This document shows, in pieces, positions 7,899 to 15,544 of a stretch of 33,545 bases of DNA. The stretch's first letter is position 1; each line of letters starts with the position of its first letter. The notes under the pieces are model-generated. The model was not told where the DNA came from, did no database searches, and saw only the letters and a program-made list of their open reading frames with translations. This DNA comes from Nitrospiraceae bacterium UBA6905 (GTDB lineage Bacteria > Nitrospirota > Thermodesulfovibrionia > Thermodesulfovibrionales > UBA6898): NCBI GenBank assembly GCA_002451165.1, contig DKBH01000093.1:1-33545 (forward strand), written 5' to 3'. Made by a program: the position numbers and the translations under genes.

Positions 7899-8480
7899 AT
7901 GCCGTACGCCGCAAAAGAGTACAATGCATTGATCGGGATGGAAGGATTCAGTGAAGCGCTCATCAAGAACCATTTCACACTTTACCAGGGGTATGTCACG
8001 AATACCAATAAGCTATCGGAGATTCTCGGGCAGATGCTCAAGGACGGAAAGGCAGGCACACCGGAGTATGCTGAGCTCAAGCGGAGATTCGGATGGGAAT
8101 TCAATGGCATGAGATTGCATGAATACTATTTTGAGAATCTCGGCGGTACAGAGCCGCTTGCTCAGGATAGCACATTGGCTAAGCAGATGCAGGCTGAGTT
8201 CGGCAGCTATGAGAATTGGGAAAAGGATTTCAAGGCAACCGGTGCGCTGCGTGGTATCGGCTGGGCAGTACTGTACCAGGATGTCCTTCACGGACGACTT
8301 TTCAATGTCTGGATTAATGAACATGATGTGGCTCATCCGGCGGGATGCAATCCCCTCCTCATCATGGATGTTTTTGAACACGCCTTTATGATCGATTACG
8401 GACTGAAGCGCGCTGACTACATAGAGGCTTTCTTCAAGAAGATCAACTGGCAGACGGTAGCTTCCCGCAGCAAGAAATAA
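7899..8480 (+). CDS. sod: Superoxide dismutase, Fe/Mn family
   Basis: Iron/manganese superoxide dismutase (193 aa) converting superoxide to oxygen and hydrogen peroxide. The four metal ligands are visible: H25 (IKNHFTLY), H74 (MRLHEYYFENL), D157 and H161 (IMDVFEHAF). WINEHDVAHPAGCNPLL precedes the Asp-His pair, where most members have shorter, more canonical text, so metal choice (Fe or Mn) is uncertain. No signal peptide, hence cytoplasmic. AAGGAGGT lies 7 bases upstream. Last gene of the nitroreductase-tpx-sod unit, closed by the terminator at 8499. Peroxide made here would be removed by Tpx. Confidence 0.93.
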   Translation: MPYAAKEYNALIGMEGFSEALIKNHFTLYQGYVTNTNKLSEILGQMLKDGKAGTPEYAELKRRFGWEFNGMRLHEYYFENLGGTEPLAQDSTLAKQMQAEFGSYENWEKDFKATGALRGIGWAVLYQDVLHGRLFNVWINEHDVAHPAGCNPLLIMDVFEHAFMIDYGLKRADYIEAFFKKINWQTVASRSKK

Positions 8481-8498
8481 CAGGAGGGACGAGAACAT

Positions 8499-8531
8499 AA
8501 AAAAAGGCAAGAAGGAACCTTGCCTTTTTTT
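8499..8531. terminator. Bidirectional intrinsic terminator
   Basis: A perfect 13-bp stem (AAAAAAAGGCAAG, loop AAGGAAC, CTTGCCTTTTTTT) gives a U-run on either strand. On plus it ends the stress operon 18 bases after the sod stop. On minus it ends the radical SAM maturase/peptide transcript 21 bases past the peptide stop codon. Confidence 0.88.
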
Positions 8532-8552
8532 ATGACCATTCACGAGTCCTGC

Positions 8553-8615
8553 TCAGCAGGAGCTCTTGCACTTACAGGTTGTAGCAGACTTTTTTGAGAT
8601 CTTCTTGATCGTCAT
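8553..8615 (-). CDS. Cys-rich 20-residue peptide, candidate RiPP precursor
   Basis: A very short gene on the minus strand. Its product is MTIKKISKKSATTCKCKSSC: a lysine/serine-rich N-terminal half and a C-terminal C-x-C-x3-C core (C14, C16, C20) with Thr and Ser. A perfect AAGGAGGTG ribosome site (8622-8630) lies 6 bases upstream of the ATG, and an in-frame TGA precedes the ATG, so this start is fixed. The gene begins 33 bases after the stop of a radical SAM/SPASM maturase, and the bidirectional terminator follows the peptide. Adjacency, size and Cys-rich C-terminus are what is expected of a ribosomally made, radical-SAM-modified peptide (thioether-type crosslinks onto Cys would be the usual chemistry). 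It recalls the short Cys-tailed peptides predicted beside SPASM proteins in Geobacter-like bacteria, but I cannot assign a named family. A tiny metal-binding peptide is the alternative. Confidence 0.72.
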   Translation of the reverse strand: MTIKKISKKSATTCKCKSSC

Positions 8616-8648
8616 GCTTCACACCTCCTTTGTGTAAAGGTTCGGACT

Positions 8649-9800
8649 TCATGCCCGCCCAGGTTCTCTGTTCATTATATCATAGCGGAAGCATCTGTAA
8701 AGGTCTTTTCCCCGTGAACTGCCAAGCAGTTCCGCCCGGTACCGGCATCCCCCCCTGCAGATCTCAAGATATGAGCAGTCGCACATAAGATCATCAAGTC
8801 TGACAGGGACTATCTTTTCCCAGCACCTGCGCAACCCGTCCTCAATCTTACCAACGGGTGCCTCAGCATAAAATGTACACTTAGCTATTCTCCCGTCCGC
8901 GAGTACCGACATGAGATGCAAACCGCAACCAAAGCCCTCGCCGGCGTCGTGCAGTCCGCTCCCAAAGCCATAACGGAGATATTCGCCACCCTCCTCCGGC
9001 CGGACTATCAAATCCCGGTTATCCTTGAGCCTTCCTGAAACACAGGGGACATCCACCGTCCAGTCCCTGATCCCCATTTCTCGGAGCATCCTGTCCATAT
9101 GGGTGAATTCATCGAGGTTCTTTGCATGCACCATAGTCGAGACCGAGACATCCATCCCGCGTTCCCTGCAGAGGGCTATGGCATTCATGGATTTTTGGTA
9201 AGAACCTTTTCCTCTCAGGGCGTCATGCGCCCGCTCGAGACCATCGATGCTGATCTGGATTTCATGGACATTCAGATCAGCAAGAAGCTTATCAGAAATG
9301 AGCAGCCCGTTCGAAAACAGAACTTTACGGATCATGAACCGGGGCAACAGGTCGTTAATAGCCTGGAAACGGCTGTGCAAGAGCGGTTCACCGCCGCTGA
9401 TGAGAACCCGCAGCCCTTGCATTTCTTCGAATTCCGACAGAACGTTCTTGATCTGATCGACCGAGAGTTCATGCGGTGCCCCATCTCCGAGATAGCAATG
9501 TCTGCATCTGAGATTGCACCGGTCCGTTATCTGCAGTTCAAGGTAGCGGAGCGAGGGCTTCGGAGCAGGAATGACCGGCGGCCTATCCGGCAGAGTCCGA
9601 CGAGTCGTAAGAATTCCTTCCTGAAGACAGTAATCTACGAAAGCCGTTTCGTCTGAAGAACAGCCCTCTGACGAAGCGCAGTCTCCCAGGAAGCGGAAGG
9701 ATTGTTCATCCAGCTCATAGAGTTCATCCGATGTCACGCGGTAAAGAGACCGTGTTTCGAGCCATTTCAGGCATGCATCCGGGGCAAGATAATAGGTCAT
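8649..9800 (-). CDS. Radical SAM/SPASM peptide maturase
   Basis: A 383-aa radical SAM enzyme. Residues 1-75 resemble a PqqD-like peptide-recognition domain. Then come the radical SAM motif C95-x3-C99-x2-C102 (CNLRCRHC), the SAM-contacting GGEP (136-139) and a C-terminal SPASM domain whose cysteines (C292, C308, C340, C342, C348, C352, C370) can hold two auxiliary Fe-S clusters. This layout is that of PqqE-like and sactipeptide/ranthipeptide maturases, which install C-C or thioether crosslinks on a leader-bound peptide. The obvious substrate is the 20-residue peptide encoded 33 bases downstream. The start lacks a ribosome site; TATAAT (minus strand, 9811-9806) ends 5 bases before the ATG, so the message may be leaderless. 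An anaerobic-SME-type sulfatase maturase is unlikely, as no sulfatase is present. Confidence 0.85.
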   Translation of the reverse strand: MTYYLAPDACLKWLETRSLYRVTSDELYELDEQSFRFLGDCASSEGCSSDETAFVDYCLQEGILTTRRTLPDRPPVIPAPKPSLRYLELQITDRCNLRCRHCYLGDGAPHELSVDQIKNVLSEFEEMQGLRVLISGGEPLLHSRFQAINDLLPRFMIRKVLFSNGLLISDKLLADLNVHEIQISIDGLERAHDALRGKGSYQKSMNAIALCRERGMDVSVSTMVHAKNLDEFTHMDRMLREMGIRDWTVDVPCVSGRLKDNRDLIVRPEEGGEYLRYGFGSGLHDAGEGFGCGLHLMSVLADGRIAKCTFYAEAPVGKIEDGLRRCWEKIVPVRLDDLMCDCSYLEICRGGCRYRAELLGSSRGKDLYRCFRYDIMNREPGRA

Positions 9801-9844
9801 GGTTCATTATACAATTAAATATTTTTATTTGATAAGATGTAGCC
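9801..9844. promoter_or_regulatory. Short A+T-rich divergent promoter region
   Basis: Only 44 bp separate the start codons of the maturase (minus) and the nine-cysteine protein (plus). The minus strand has TATAAT ending 5 bases before the maturase ATG, with a weak TTATCA 18 bases further up. The plus strand has GATAAG (9831-9836) 8 bases before its ATG. Neither start has a Shine-Dalgarno sequence. Both genes could be transcribed from almost the first codon. Confidence 0.5.
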
Positions 9845-10210
9845 ATGGATAAGGCATGGCTGATCCGTAATGTTTGCGCCGGGTTTTGCTGTTTTTATAA
9901 GCCGGAGAAAGACGAGGAGCTTGCCTGCAAGGGTTTTCTTGTACTTGAAGACTTGACCCTGAGACAGGACGCTATTGCAGCGAACGACCGGGAAAAGTTG
10001 CTCCGTGATGATACCATGAACGATCTCTACGGCATGCTCTGTAAGACCTGTCCATTTTTTGTTGATGGGTGTGACTTTGCGGCAGAGAGACGAGGAGAGG
10101 GTACTAAATCAGCCCGGCAGGTTTCGATGCCATGCGGGGGCATCCTGTTCCTGGGCGTTTGTCTCGAACGGGGCAGTATAGATATTAAGGCGTTAAATGG
10201 GGTAATCTAA
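9845..10210 (+). CDS. Nine-cysteine small protein of unknown function, divergent from the maturase
   Basis: I do not recognise this 121-aa protein. It has nine cysteines: C11, C15, C16, C28, C66, C69, C76, C97 and C106, arranged as C-x3-CC, C, C-x2-C-x6-C, C, C. Such spacing suits Fe-S or zinc binding. It has no signal peptide or membrane segment and is hydrophilic in the middle (QDAIAANDREKLLRDDTMND). It is divergently transcribed from the radical SAM maturase across 44 bp and is followed, 38 bases after its stop, by a rubrerythrin-like gene. Position suggests an accessory to the peptide system (electron donor, metal binder or sensor), but this is inference from neighbourhood only. Start: ATG 9845, the first in frame after the promoter-like GATAAG, with no ribosome site. 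Confidence 0.7.
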   Translation: MDKAWLIRNVCAGFCCFYKPEKDEELACKGFLVLEDLTLRQDAIAANDREKLLRDDTMNDLYGMLCKTCPFFVDGCDFAAERRGEGTKSARQVSMPCGGILFLGVCLERGSIDIKALNGVI

Positions 10211-10248
10211 GACGAATTGCAGGGAGACCACATTATTACGGAGGAAAT

Positions 10249-10719
10249 ATGGAAAAGTTTTCGATCAGGGAAGTTGTGGAGCAAGCTGTCCGCACGGAGA
10301 GGCTTGGTTATGAATTCTATACTTCCATGGCTAACAGATTCGCCAAGAACGAGGGACTGAAAAGCCTCTTTGAAACGCTTGCCGGCAAAGAGCTGGTTCA
10401 TGAAAAAACCTTCATGGAGCTGAAAGGCATGATCGGCGACGAGGAGCCGGAAAAGTGGGACGAGATATCGGAATATATGCGGGCGATTGTTGAGTCTGAA
10501 TTCTTTCTTGGGAAGAACAAGGCGCTGCCATCCCTTGATCGGGTAAAGACGGCTGAAGACGCTGTGAGCTTTGCCATGGGTTTTGAAAAGGAGACACTGC
10601 TTCATTTTTACGGCCTGCGCGATGCAGTCAAGGAAAAGGATATGGTTGACGAGATAATTAATGAGGAACGGAGCCATATCATGTGGCTGGCGAAATTCGG
10701 CAAGACGTTTGCAGCTTAA
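10249..10719 (+). CDS. Rubrerythrin-like ferritin-fold diiron protein
   Basis: Four-helix ferritin-like protein (156 aa) with diiron ligand motifs: ERLGYEFY (helix 1), GKELVHEKTF (ExxH, helix 2), GFEKETLLHFY (helix 3) and INEERSHIMW (ExxH, helix 4). It lacks the C-terminal rubredoxin domain of classical rubrerythrin, so it is a sulerythrin/ferritin-like short form; peroxide reduction or iron handling is likely. ACGGAGGA gives a ribosome site before ATG 10249. It sits between the nine-cysteine protein and the 2-oxoacid oxidoreductase genes, whose first start codon is 5 bases after its stop, so it probably shares their message and may protect the oxygen-sensitive enzyme. Confidence 0.85.
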   Translation: MEKFSIREVVEQAVRTERLGYEFYTSMANRFAKNEGLKSLFETLAGKELVHEKTFMELKGMIGDEEPEKWDEISEYMRAIVESEFFLGKNKALPSLDRVKTAEDAVSFAMGFEKETLLHFYGLRDAVKEKDMVDEIINEERSHIMWLAKFGKTFAA

Positions 10720-10724
10720 GGGGC

Positions 10725-12443
10725 ATGGACTACTCCATAAAGATCGGCGGCGAGGCGGGTCAGGGTATACAGACGGTCGGTGATACCCTCTCGCGGGTTT
10801 TTGCCCGGTCGGGGTACCACGTTTTTACTCATCAGGATTATGAGTCCAGAGTCCGCGGCGGGCATAACTTCTATCAGGTCCGTGTTTCCGACAGACCGGT
10901 TTCAGCTTCCCGGAGCAGGATCGACATCCTGGTCGCGTTCGACAAGGAAAGTGTGGATCTGCATAGTGTCGAGCTTGCTGATCCAGGACAGATCATGTAC
11001 GATTCCGCTACCTTGGGGCAGCAACATGATGGCCCGCAATTCCTTGATATTCCCTTCACAGCACTTGCCGTTGAACATGGTGGCAGCAGAATCATGGCGA
11101 ATACAGTCGCTACGGGTGCTATCCTGGGCATGCTCGGCATGGAGATGGACATTTTCCTGCATATCATCCGTGAAACGTTTCATAAAAAGGGGGAAGAGAT
11201 CATACGGCAGAATGCAGCGGCTGCGCTGGCGGGGTTCGATGTTGCGATCAAGCAGTGCGTAACATGTTCATTCTCTGCGACCGGAAGAACAGAGCCCAAG
11301 ATGCTGGTCGCCGGTGTCGATGCCGTAGGTCTCGGCGCTGTAGCTTCCGGGTGCAAGTTCTATGCAGCATATCCCATGACCCCCTCGACCGGCGTAATGA
11401 ACTATCTTGCCGGAAAGGAGCAGGAGTACGGCATCGTGGTCGAGCAGGCTGAGGATGAAATATCAGCGATCAATATGGCCATAGGCGCGTCATTCGCCGG
11501 AGTCCGGTCAATGACGGCAAGCTCGGGCGGAGGGTTCGCGCTTATGGTTGAGGGGCTATCGCTTGCCGGTATTACAGAGACGCCCATCGTCATCGGACTT
11601 GCGCAGAGACCGGGCCCGGCGACAGGCCTGCCCACGCGTACGGAACAGGGGGAGCTTCAGTTCTTGATATCTGCCGGGCATGGTGAATTCCCGAGGGTGA
11701 TCTTTGCTCCGGGGGATCCCGAACAGGCCGTTCGTCTGACCCACAAGGCCTTTGATCTTGCCGAAAAATACCAGATTCCCGCCTTTGTTGTCTTCGATCA
11801 GTACCTCGGGGATTCGCAGTGGACATATCGGCAGCTCGACCTGAACAATCTTGTGAACACCGATTACCGGCTGCGGGCTGATGCCTTACGTGACGTTACT
11901 GGGTATAAGAGATATGCCTATACGGAAGGTGGTGTCTCTCCCCTCGCCGTGCCCGGCGATTCGAGGCATCTCGTCGTGGCGGACAGCGATGAGCACGATG
12001 AAGAGGGACATATTATAGAGGAGGCGGAGACGAGAAATCGTATGGTGTCCAAAAGGCTCTATCAGAAGATCCCGCTCATCCGGCGGGAGATCGGACCGCC
12101 GCTCAGATACGGCGACGAGGTCCCGGATATGGTACTGATCGGATGGGGATCGACTTACGGGCTCATGAAGGAAGCCGTAGATCTGCTTTCCGGAAAGATG
12201 GCTGTTGCTATGCTCCACTTCAGTGAGTTGTGGCCGTTTCCCGGTACCGAGACCTTCGACTATATGACTCTTCTTAGAAACGCCGGCAAAACCATATGCA
12301 TTGAACAGAACGCCACGGGTCAGTTTGCTCGGCTTATGAAAGCAGAGACAGGCTTCGAAGTGTCTGCAGGCATATATAAATTTGACGGAAGGCCTTTTAC
12401 TCTTGAAGAGCTTCTGGGAGAGATTCATGCCGCTCTTGGATGA
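10725..12443 (+). CDS. korA: 2-oxoacid:ferredoxin oxidoreductase, fused gamma-alpha subunit
   Basis: 572-aa subunit of a thiamine-dependent 2-oxoacid:ferredoxin oxidoreductase, most likely 2-oxoglutarate type (2-oxoglutarate + CoA + oxidised ferredoxin to succinyl-CoA). Residues 1 to about 180 are the gamma domain (IKIGGEAGQGIQTVGDTLSR, ESRVRGGHNFYQVRVSD). The alpha domain follows (GVDAVGLGAVASGCKFYAAYPMTPSTG, VVEQAEDEISAINMAIGASFAGVRSMTASSGGGFALMVE given here in part, GLPTRTEQGEL). The C-terminal domain II (VPDMVLIGWGSTYGLMKEA) completes the usual alpha length. ATG 10725 is preceded by AAGGGG and matches the family start; upstream in-frame codons fall inside the previous gene. The 3-prime end overlaps the beta gene by 17 bases, which suggests coupled translation. 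Confidence 0.88.
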   Translation: MDYSIKIGGEAGQGIQTVGDTLSRVFARSGYHVFTHQDYESRVRGGHNFYQVRVSDRPVSASRSRIDILVAFDKESVDLHSVELADPGQIMYDSATLGQQHDGPQFLDIPFTALAVEHGGSRIMANTVATGAILGMLGMEMDIFLHIIRETFHKKGEEIIRQNAAAALAGFDVAIKQCVTCSFSATGRTEPKMLVAGVDAVGLGAVASGCKFYAAYPMTPSTGVMNYLAGKEQEYGIVVEQAEDEISAINMAIGASFAGVRSMTASSGGGFALMVEGLSLAGITETPIVIGLAQRPGPATGLPTRTEQGELQFLISAGHGEFPRVIFAPGDPEQAVRLTHKAFDLAEKYQIPAFVVFDQYLGDSQWTYRQLDLNNLVNTDYRLRADALRDVTGYKRYAYTEGGVSPLAVPGDSRHLVVADSDEHDEEGHIIEEAETRNRMVSKRLYQKIPLIRREIGPPLRYGDEVPDMVLIGWGSTYGLMKEAVDLLSGKMAVAMLHFSELWPFPGTETFDYMTLLRNAGKTICIEQNATGQFARLMKAETGFEVSAGIYKFDGRPFTLEELLGEIHAALG

Positions 12444-13278
12444 GTATACAGGGCAGGTTCCCGCGTGGTGCCCCGGATGCGGGAACTTCAGCATCCTGAA
12501 GACCTTCAAGGCTGCCCTGGTGGATCTTGGTATTGAACCTCACCAATTGATGGTTGTCTCCGGCATCGGTCAGGCGGCTAAATTTCCTCATTACATTAAA
12601 TGCAATACATTCAATGGCCTGCATGGTAGGGCTCTTCCGGTGGCTACCGGCTTACGGCTTGCGAATCATCACCTGATTGTTGCTGCTGTTACGGGGGACG
12701 GTGACTGCTACGGAGAGGGTGGCAATCATCTGGTGCATGCGATGCGGAGAAATGTGAATGTGAAGCTGTTCGTCCATAATAATCAGGTGTACGGGCTTAC
12801 CAAGGGTCAGGCATCGCCGACCACGGGTGAAGGCACGGTGACCAAGAATCAGCCATTCGGAGTCTTTTCTGAGCAACTGAATCCGATGGCGCTTGCCATT
12901 GCCCTTGACTGCAGTTTCGTTGCAAGAGGTTTCTCCGGAGATCAGGATCATCTTAAATCGCTGATACAGGAGGCATTCAACCACAAGGGGTTTTCACTTG
13001 TCGATATCCTTCAACCCTGCATTTCCTTTAACAAGGTGAACACCTTCGAATGGTACCGGGAGAGGGTATATCATATGGAAGCTGATTACGATCCACATGA
13101 CCGGGTAAGGGCTTTTGAGCGGGCTCTGGAATGGGGCGACAAAATACCTATCGGCATCTTTTACCGTAACAGTCGTTTGATTTATGAGGAGCGGTTTCCG
13201 ATGCTTCGGGAATCGGCGCTCATACGACAAGATCTCGACCCAGGAAAAGTATCGGGGTTACTCAAAGAATTTTACTGA
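12427..13278 (+). CDS. korB: 2-oxoacid:ferredoxin oxidoreductase, beta subunit
   Basis: Thiamine diphosphate-binding beta subunit (283 aa). WCPGCGNF (C15, C18) starts the Fe-S ligand set, with later cysteines at C59 and in DILQPCISF available. The ThDP motif is GDGDCYGEGGNHL, ending in NNQVYGLTKGQ, which is typical of KorB/PorB-type subunits of this size. ATG 12427 lies inside the alpha coding end, with GGGAGA just upstream; the upstream extension of the frame is not homologous. With the preceding gene it forms a two-subunit enzyme that would feed reduced ferredoxin and run either oxidatively or in a reductive TCA direction. The exact 2-oxoacid is not certain from sequence. Confidence 0.9.
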   Translation: MPLLDEYTGQVPAWCPGCGNFSILKTFKAALVDLGIEPHQLMVVSGIGQAAKFPHYIKCNTFNGLHGRALPVATGLRLANHHLIVAAVTGDGDCYGEGGNHLVHAMRRNVNVKLFVHNNQVYGLTKGQASPTTGEGTVTKNQPFGVFSEQLNPMALAIALDCSFVARGFSGDQDHLKSLIQEAFNHKGFSLVDILQPCISFNKVNTFEWYRERVYHMEADYDPHDRVRAFERALEWGDKIPIGIFYRNSRLIYEERFPMLRESALIRQDLDPGKVSGLLKEFY

Positions 13279-13295
13279 GACCGAAAGAACACGTC

Positions 13296-13877
13296 ATGAA
13301 GTTCAATGGTGTCAACCACATAGCAATGGCGACGGGTGATTTAGACACCACCATACGTTTTTGGCGGGACCTTCTCGGTATGCGTCTTATCGCCGGACTG
13401 GGTCAACCCGGCTACCGCCATTACTTTTTCGAAATATCCGAAACCTGCGCCATTGCATTCTTCGAATGGCCTGGCGTGAGGCCAGTGCAGGAAAAAGAGC
13501 ACGGTCAGGTTGTTTCCGGTCCCTTTATCTTTGACCATATCTCCTTTGGCCTGGATACCGATGATGAACTCTGGACCCTTAAGGAGCAGATTGACGCTGC
13601 AGGTTTCTGGGTGTCCGAAGTGATCGATCACGGATTTATCCATTCGATCTATACCTTTGACCCCAACGGTGTTCCTATTGAATTCAGCTGTAATGTTCCG
13701 GGTATGGACATACGGAAGTCCCCGGTCATGGCAGATCCCAGACCGTCTGAAACTGCCCGGCAGGGTCCAGGGCAGCGGCAAAATGTGTGGCCTGCAGTTG
13801 TGGTACCGACTCCACGTGGCGAGCGGCGTATCTACCCCGGCGAAGGAAGCAGATATTTTCAACGGCCGAAGAAATAG
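13296..13877 (+). CDS. VOC-superfamily (glyoxalase/dioxygenase-fold) protein
   Basis: Vicinal oxygen chelate fold protein (193 aa). Module one starts NHIAMATGDLDTTIRFWRDLLGMRLI (His8 is the first candidate metal ligand). FDHISFGLDTDDEL carries the second His, and YTFDPNGVPIEFSC the C-terminal Glu. The last 50 residues are basic and Pro-rich, beyond the fold. The substrate is unknown: members include lactoylglutathione lyase, methylmalonyl-CoA epimerase and ring-cleaving dioxygenases. It starts 17 bases after korB and may share its transcript, but no functional link is evident. Confidence 0.8.
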   Translation: MKFNGVNHIAMATGDLDTTIRFWRDLLGMRLIAGLGQPGYRHYFFEISETCAIAFFEWPGVRPVQEKEHGQVVSGPFIFDHISFGLDTDDELWTLKEQIDAAGFWVSEVIDHGFIHSIYTFDPNGVPIEFSCNVPGMDIRKSPVMADPRPSETARQGPGQRQNVWPAVVVPTPRGERRIYPGEGSRYFQRPKK

Positions 13878-13907
13878 TCTACCGGATGATGAAATATACC
13901 GACTGCC

Positions 13908-14774
13908 ATGTCCATCTCCTATCGTGAGACTTTCAGTCTTCGCCGCATGATCCTCCTTGCCCTATCCTGTCTTGTTATTGCCTATGCGGTGCTGGTTGCC
14001 TTTGTTTATCTCAGACAGGCAAAAATGCTCTACTTTCCCACCCGGCATATTGATGCTACTCCGGCGACCATCAACCTCCCTTTTGATGAGGTCACACTGC
14101 AGACAGCGGACGGTCTGCACATCTCAGCTTGGTATATCCCATCCCCGCATGCAAAAGGTTTTCTCATCTTCTGCCACGGCAATGCGGGAAATATATCTCA
14201 CCGGCTCGACTCATTACAGATTTTTCATGAACTGAACCTGAGCGTGCTGATATTCGATTACCGGGGATATGGAGGTAGCGAAGGTGAGCCCACGGAAAAA
14301 GGGACCTATCTTGATGCGGAGGCTGCCTACGATTATCTGGTTTCGGTAAGGAAAGCAGCGCCGTCACAGATCATTATCTTCGGTCGCTCGTTGGGAAGTG
14401 CCGTAGCTGCAGAACTTGCTGCCCGGCGTACCACAGGTGCGCTCATCGTGGAATCGGGGTTCACCTCCATCCCCGACCTCGGCAGGAGATTCTTTCCCCA
14501 TATGCCGGTGAGGGTTATTTCGCGCTTTCATTATGCCACCATCGACAAGGTCGGCAGATTGCTCCTTCCCAAACTCTTTATCCACAGCCCTGATGATGAG
14601 ATCATTCCCTATGCGCAGGGCAGACAGCTGTTTGAGGCTGCGGCCGAACCAAAGGAATTTCTGACTATACGTGGAGACCATAACGGAGGATTTCTCATGT
14701 CAAGAGAAAGCTACGTCCGCGGCCTTGAAGGGTTCCTTGAAAAATATTTTGCCTATTCTTCAAGACAGCGTTAG
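13908..14774 (+). CDS. Membrane-anchored alpha/beta hydrolase
   Basis: Alpha/beta-hydrolase of the YfhR/Bem46-like group (288 aa). A single N-terminal transmembrane helix (about 14-36, MILLALSCLVIAYAVLVAF) anchors a soluble domain. The oxyanion segment is FCHGNAGN (89-95), the nucleophile elbow is GRSLGS (Ser161), the acid SPDDE (Asp229 or 230) and the catalytic His in GDHNGG (His258). The substrate is unknown; members act as esterases or thioesterases at the membrane. Alternative start at ATG 13947 (Met14) would begin directly with the helix; neither start has a clear ribosome site. Confidence 0.82.
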   Translation: MSISYRETFSLRRMILLALSCLVIAYAVLVAFVYLRQAKMLYFPTRHIDATPATINLPFDEVTLQTADGLHISAWYIPSPHAKGFLIFCHGNAGNISHRLDSLQIFHELNLSVLIFDYRGYGGSEGEPTEKGTYLDAEAAYDYLVSVRKAAPSQIIIFGRSLGSAVAAELAARRTTGALIVESGFTSIPDLGRRFFPHMPVRVISRFHYATIDKVGRLLLPKLFIHSPDDEIIPYAQGRQLFEAAAEPKEFLTIRGDHNGGFLMSRESYVRGLEGFLEKYFAYSSRQR

Positions 14775-14783
14775 AATAGGCTT

Positions 14784-15212
14784 GTGCTTGACAGGAACGT
14801 TATAGCAACCCTCCGATTGGTGCACGGAGCCTATAATTTTGTGGTACTCCTGCTTTTTTGGTATCAGGCCTTCCTTGGCTTTGGCATCCGGAAGGCACGA
14901 AGGGCGGGCGGCAGCAATCAAAGGGCGGTCAGGCAGCACAGAAAAACCGGTCCGGTCATTGCTGTGCTGGCGATTGCCGGCTATACCGGCGGTGCAGTGC
15001 TCTCATTTCTTGACAACGGCCGGCTTTTCAAATATCCCTTTCATTTCCTAACAGGCTCAACAATTGTTGGTATGATCGTTCTGACCGTGATTGTCTCGCG
15101 GTTCATAAAATACGGCCGTGACGAGAAACGAACGCTGCATTTTTCTCTCGGCGTCGTGCTTCTCGGGTTGTATGCGCTTCAAGCGCTGCTCGGATTGGGG
15201 ATACTGTTTTAA
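14784..15212 (+). CDS. Four-helix membrane protein, probable b-type di-heme
   Basis: 142-aa integral membrane protein with four predicted helices. One histidine occurs in or at the edge of each: H14 (LRLVHGAYNF), H53 (RQHRKTGP), H88 (YPFHFLTG) and H120 (TLHFSLG). Paired histidines on opposite helices suggest two b-type hemes, as in cytochrome b561-like and DUF4079-type proteins. The start is GTG 14784 (VLDRNVIATL), 9 bases after the hydrolase stop. It ends on a shared TTAA with the convergent c-type cytochrome, which makes a small membrane electron-transfer pair plausible. Heme binding is inferred from His placement only. Confidence 0.68.
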   Translation: MLDRNVIATLRLVHGAYNFVVLLLFWYQAFLGFGIRKARRAGGSNQRAVRQHRKTGPVIAVLAIAGYTGGAVLSFLDNGRLFKYPFHFLTGSTIVGMIVLTVIVSRFIKYGRDEKRTLHFSLGVVLLGLYALQALLGLGILF

Positions 15213-15544
15213 GTTTTGAGATAGGCAATGACGGCGCAGATCTCGAGGTAGCCGAGATGGTCATAGGACGGCATCCGAGAATCAGGGTTATGTGCTTTGG
15301 CATTCCTGATCTGCCGTATGAGCCATAGGGAACTTCTCCTGCTGCGGACATCAGTGAGGTCCGGACCTGCCAGGCCACCTTTTCCCCTGAACCTGTGGCA
15401 GGTGCTGCACCTTTCTTGGATAAAGATCTTCTGGCCGTCAGGCATGAAAACTAGCGCGTTTGCAATAAGAAGTATACATGTGCTTCCCATGATCAGCACG
15501 TTTTTTCTGACTGTACTGGTCACGACACTGTGCCGGGGTTGCAA
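15209..15544 (-). CDS. Small membrane-anchored c-type cytochrome
   Basis: Monoheme cytochrome c (up to 111 aa). An N-terminal hydrophobic helix (about 15-34) exports or anchors it on the periplasmic side. The heme motif is CSTCH (46-50) and the distal ligand probably Met91 in SRMPSYDHLG. KGGLAGPDLTDV is the typical class I loop. The frame opens with TTG at 15544; GTG 15523 and ATG 15490 are alternative starts. Its stop overlaps that of the convergent membrane protein. Likely a periplasmic electron carrier; partner unknown. Confidence 0.82.
   Translation of the reverse strand: MQPRHSVVTSTVRKNVLIMGSTCILLIANALVFMPDGQKIFIQERCSTCHRFRGKGGLAGPDLTDVRSRRSSLWLIRQIRNAKAHNPDSRMPSYDHLGYLEICAVIAYLKT

Noticed and set aside
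8553..8555. Peptide TGA as a selenocysteine codon with readthrough
   Set aside because: The TGA is in the loop of its own hairpin rather than upstream of a SECIS-like stem, and readthrough would run through the terminator into sod antisense sequence.
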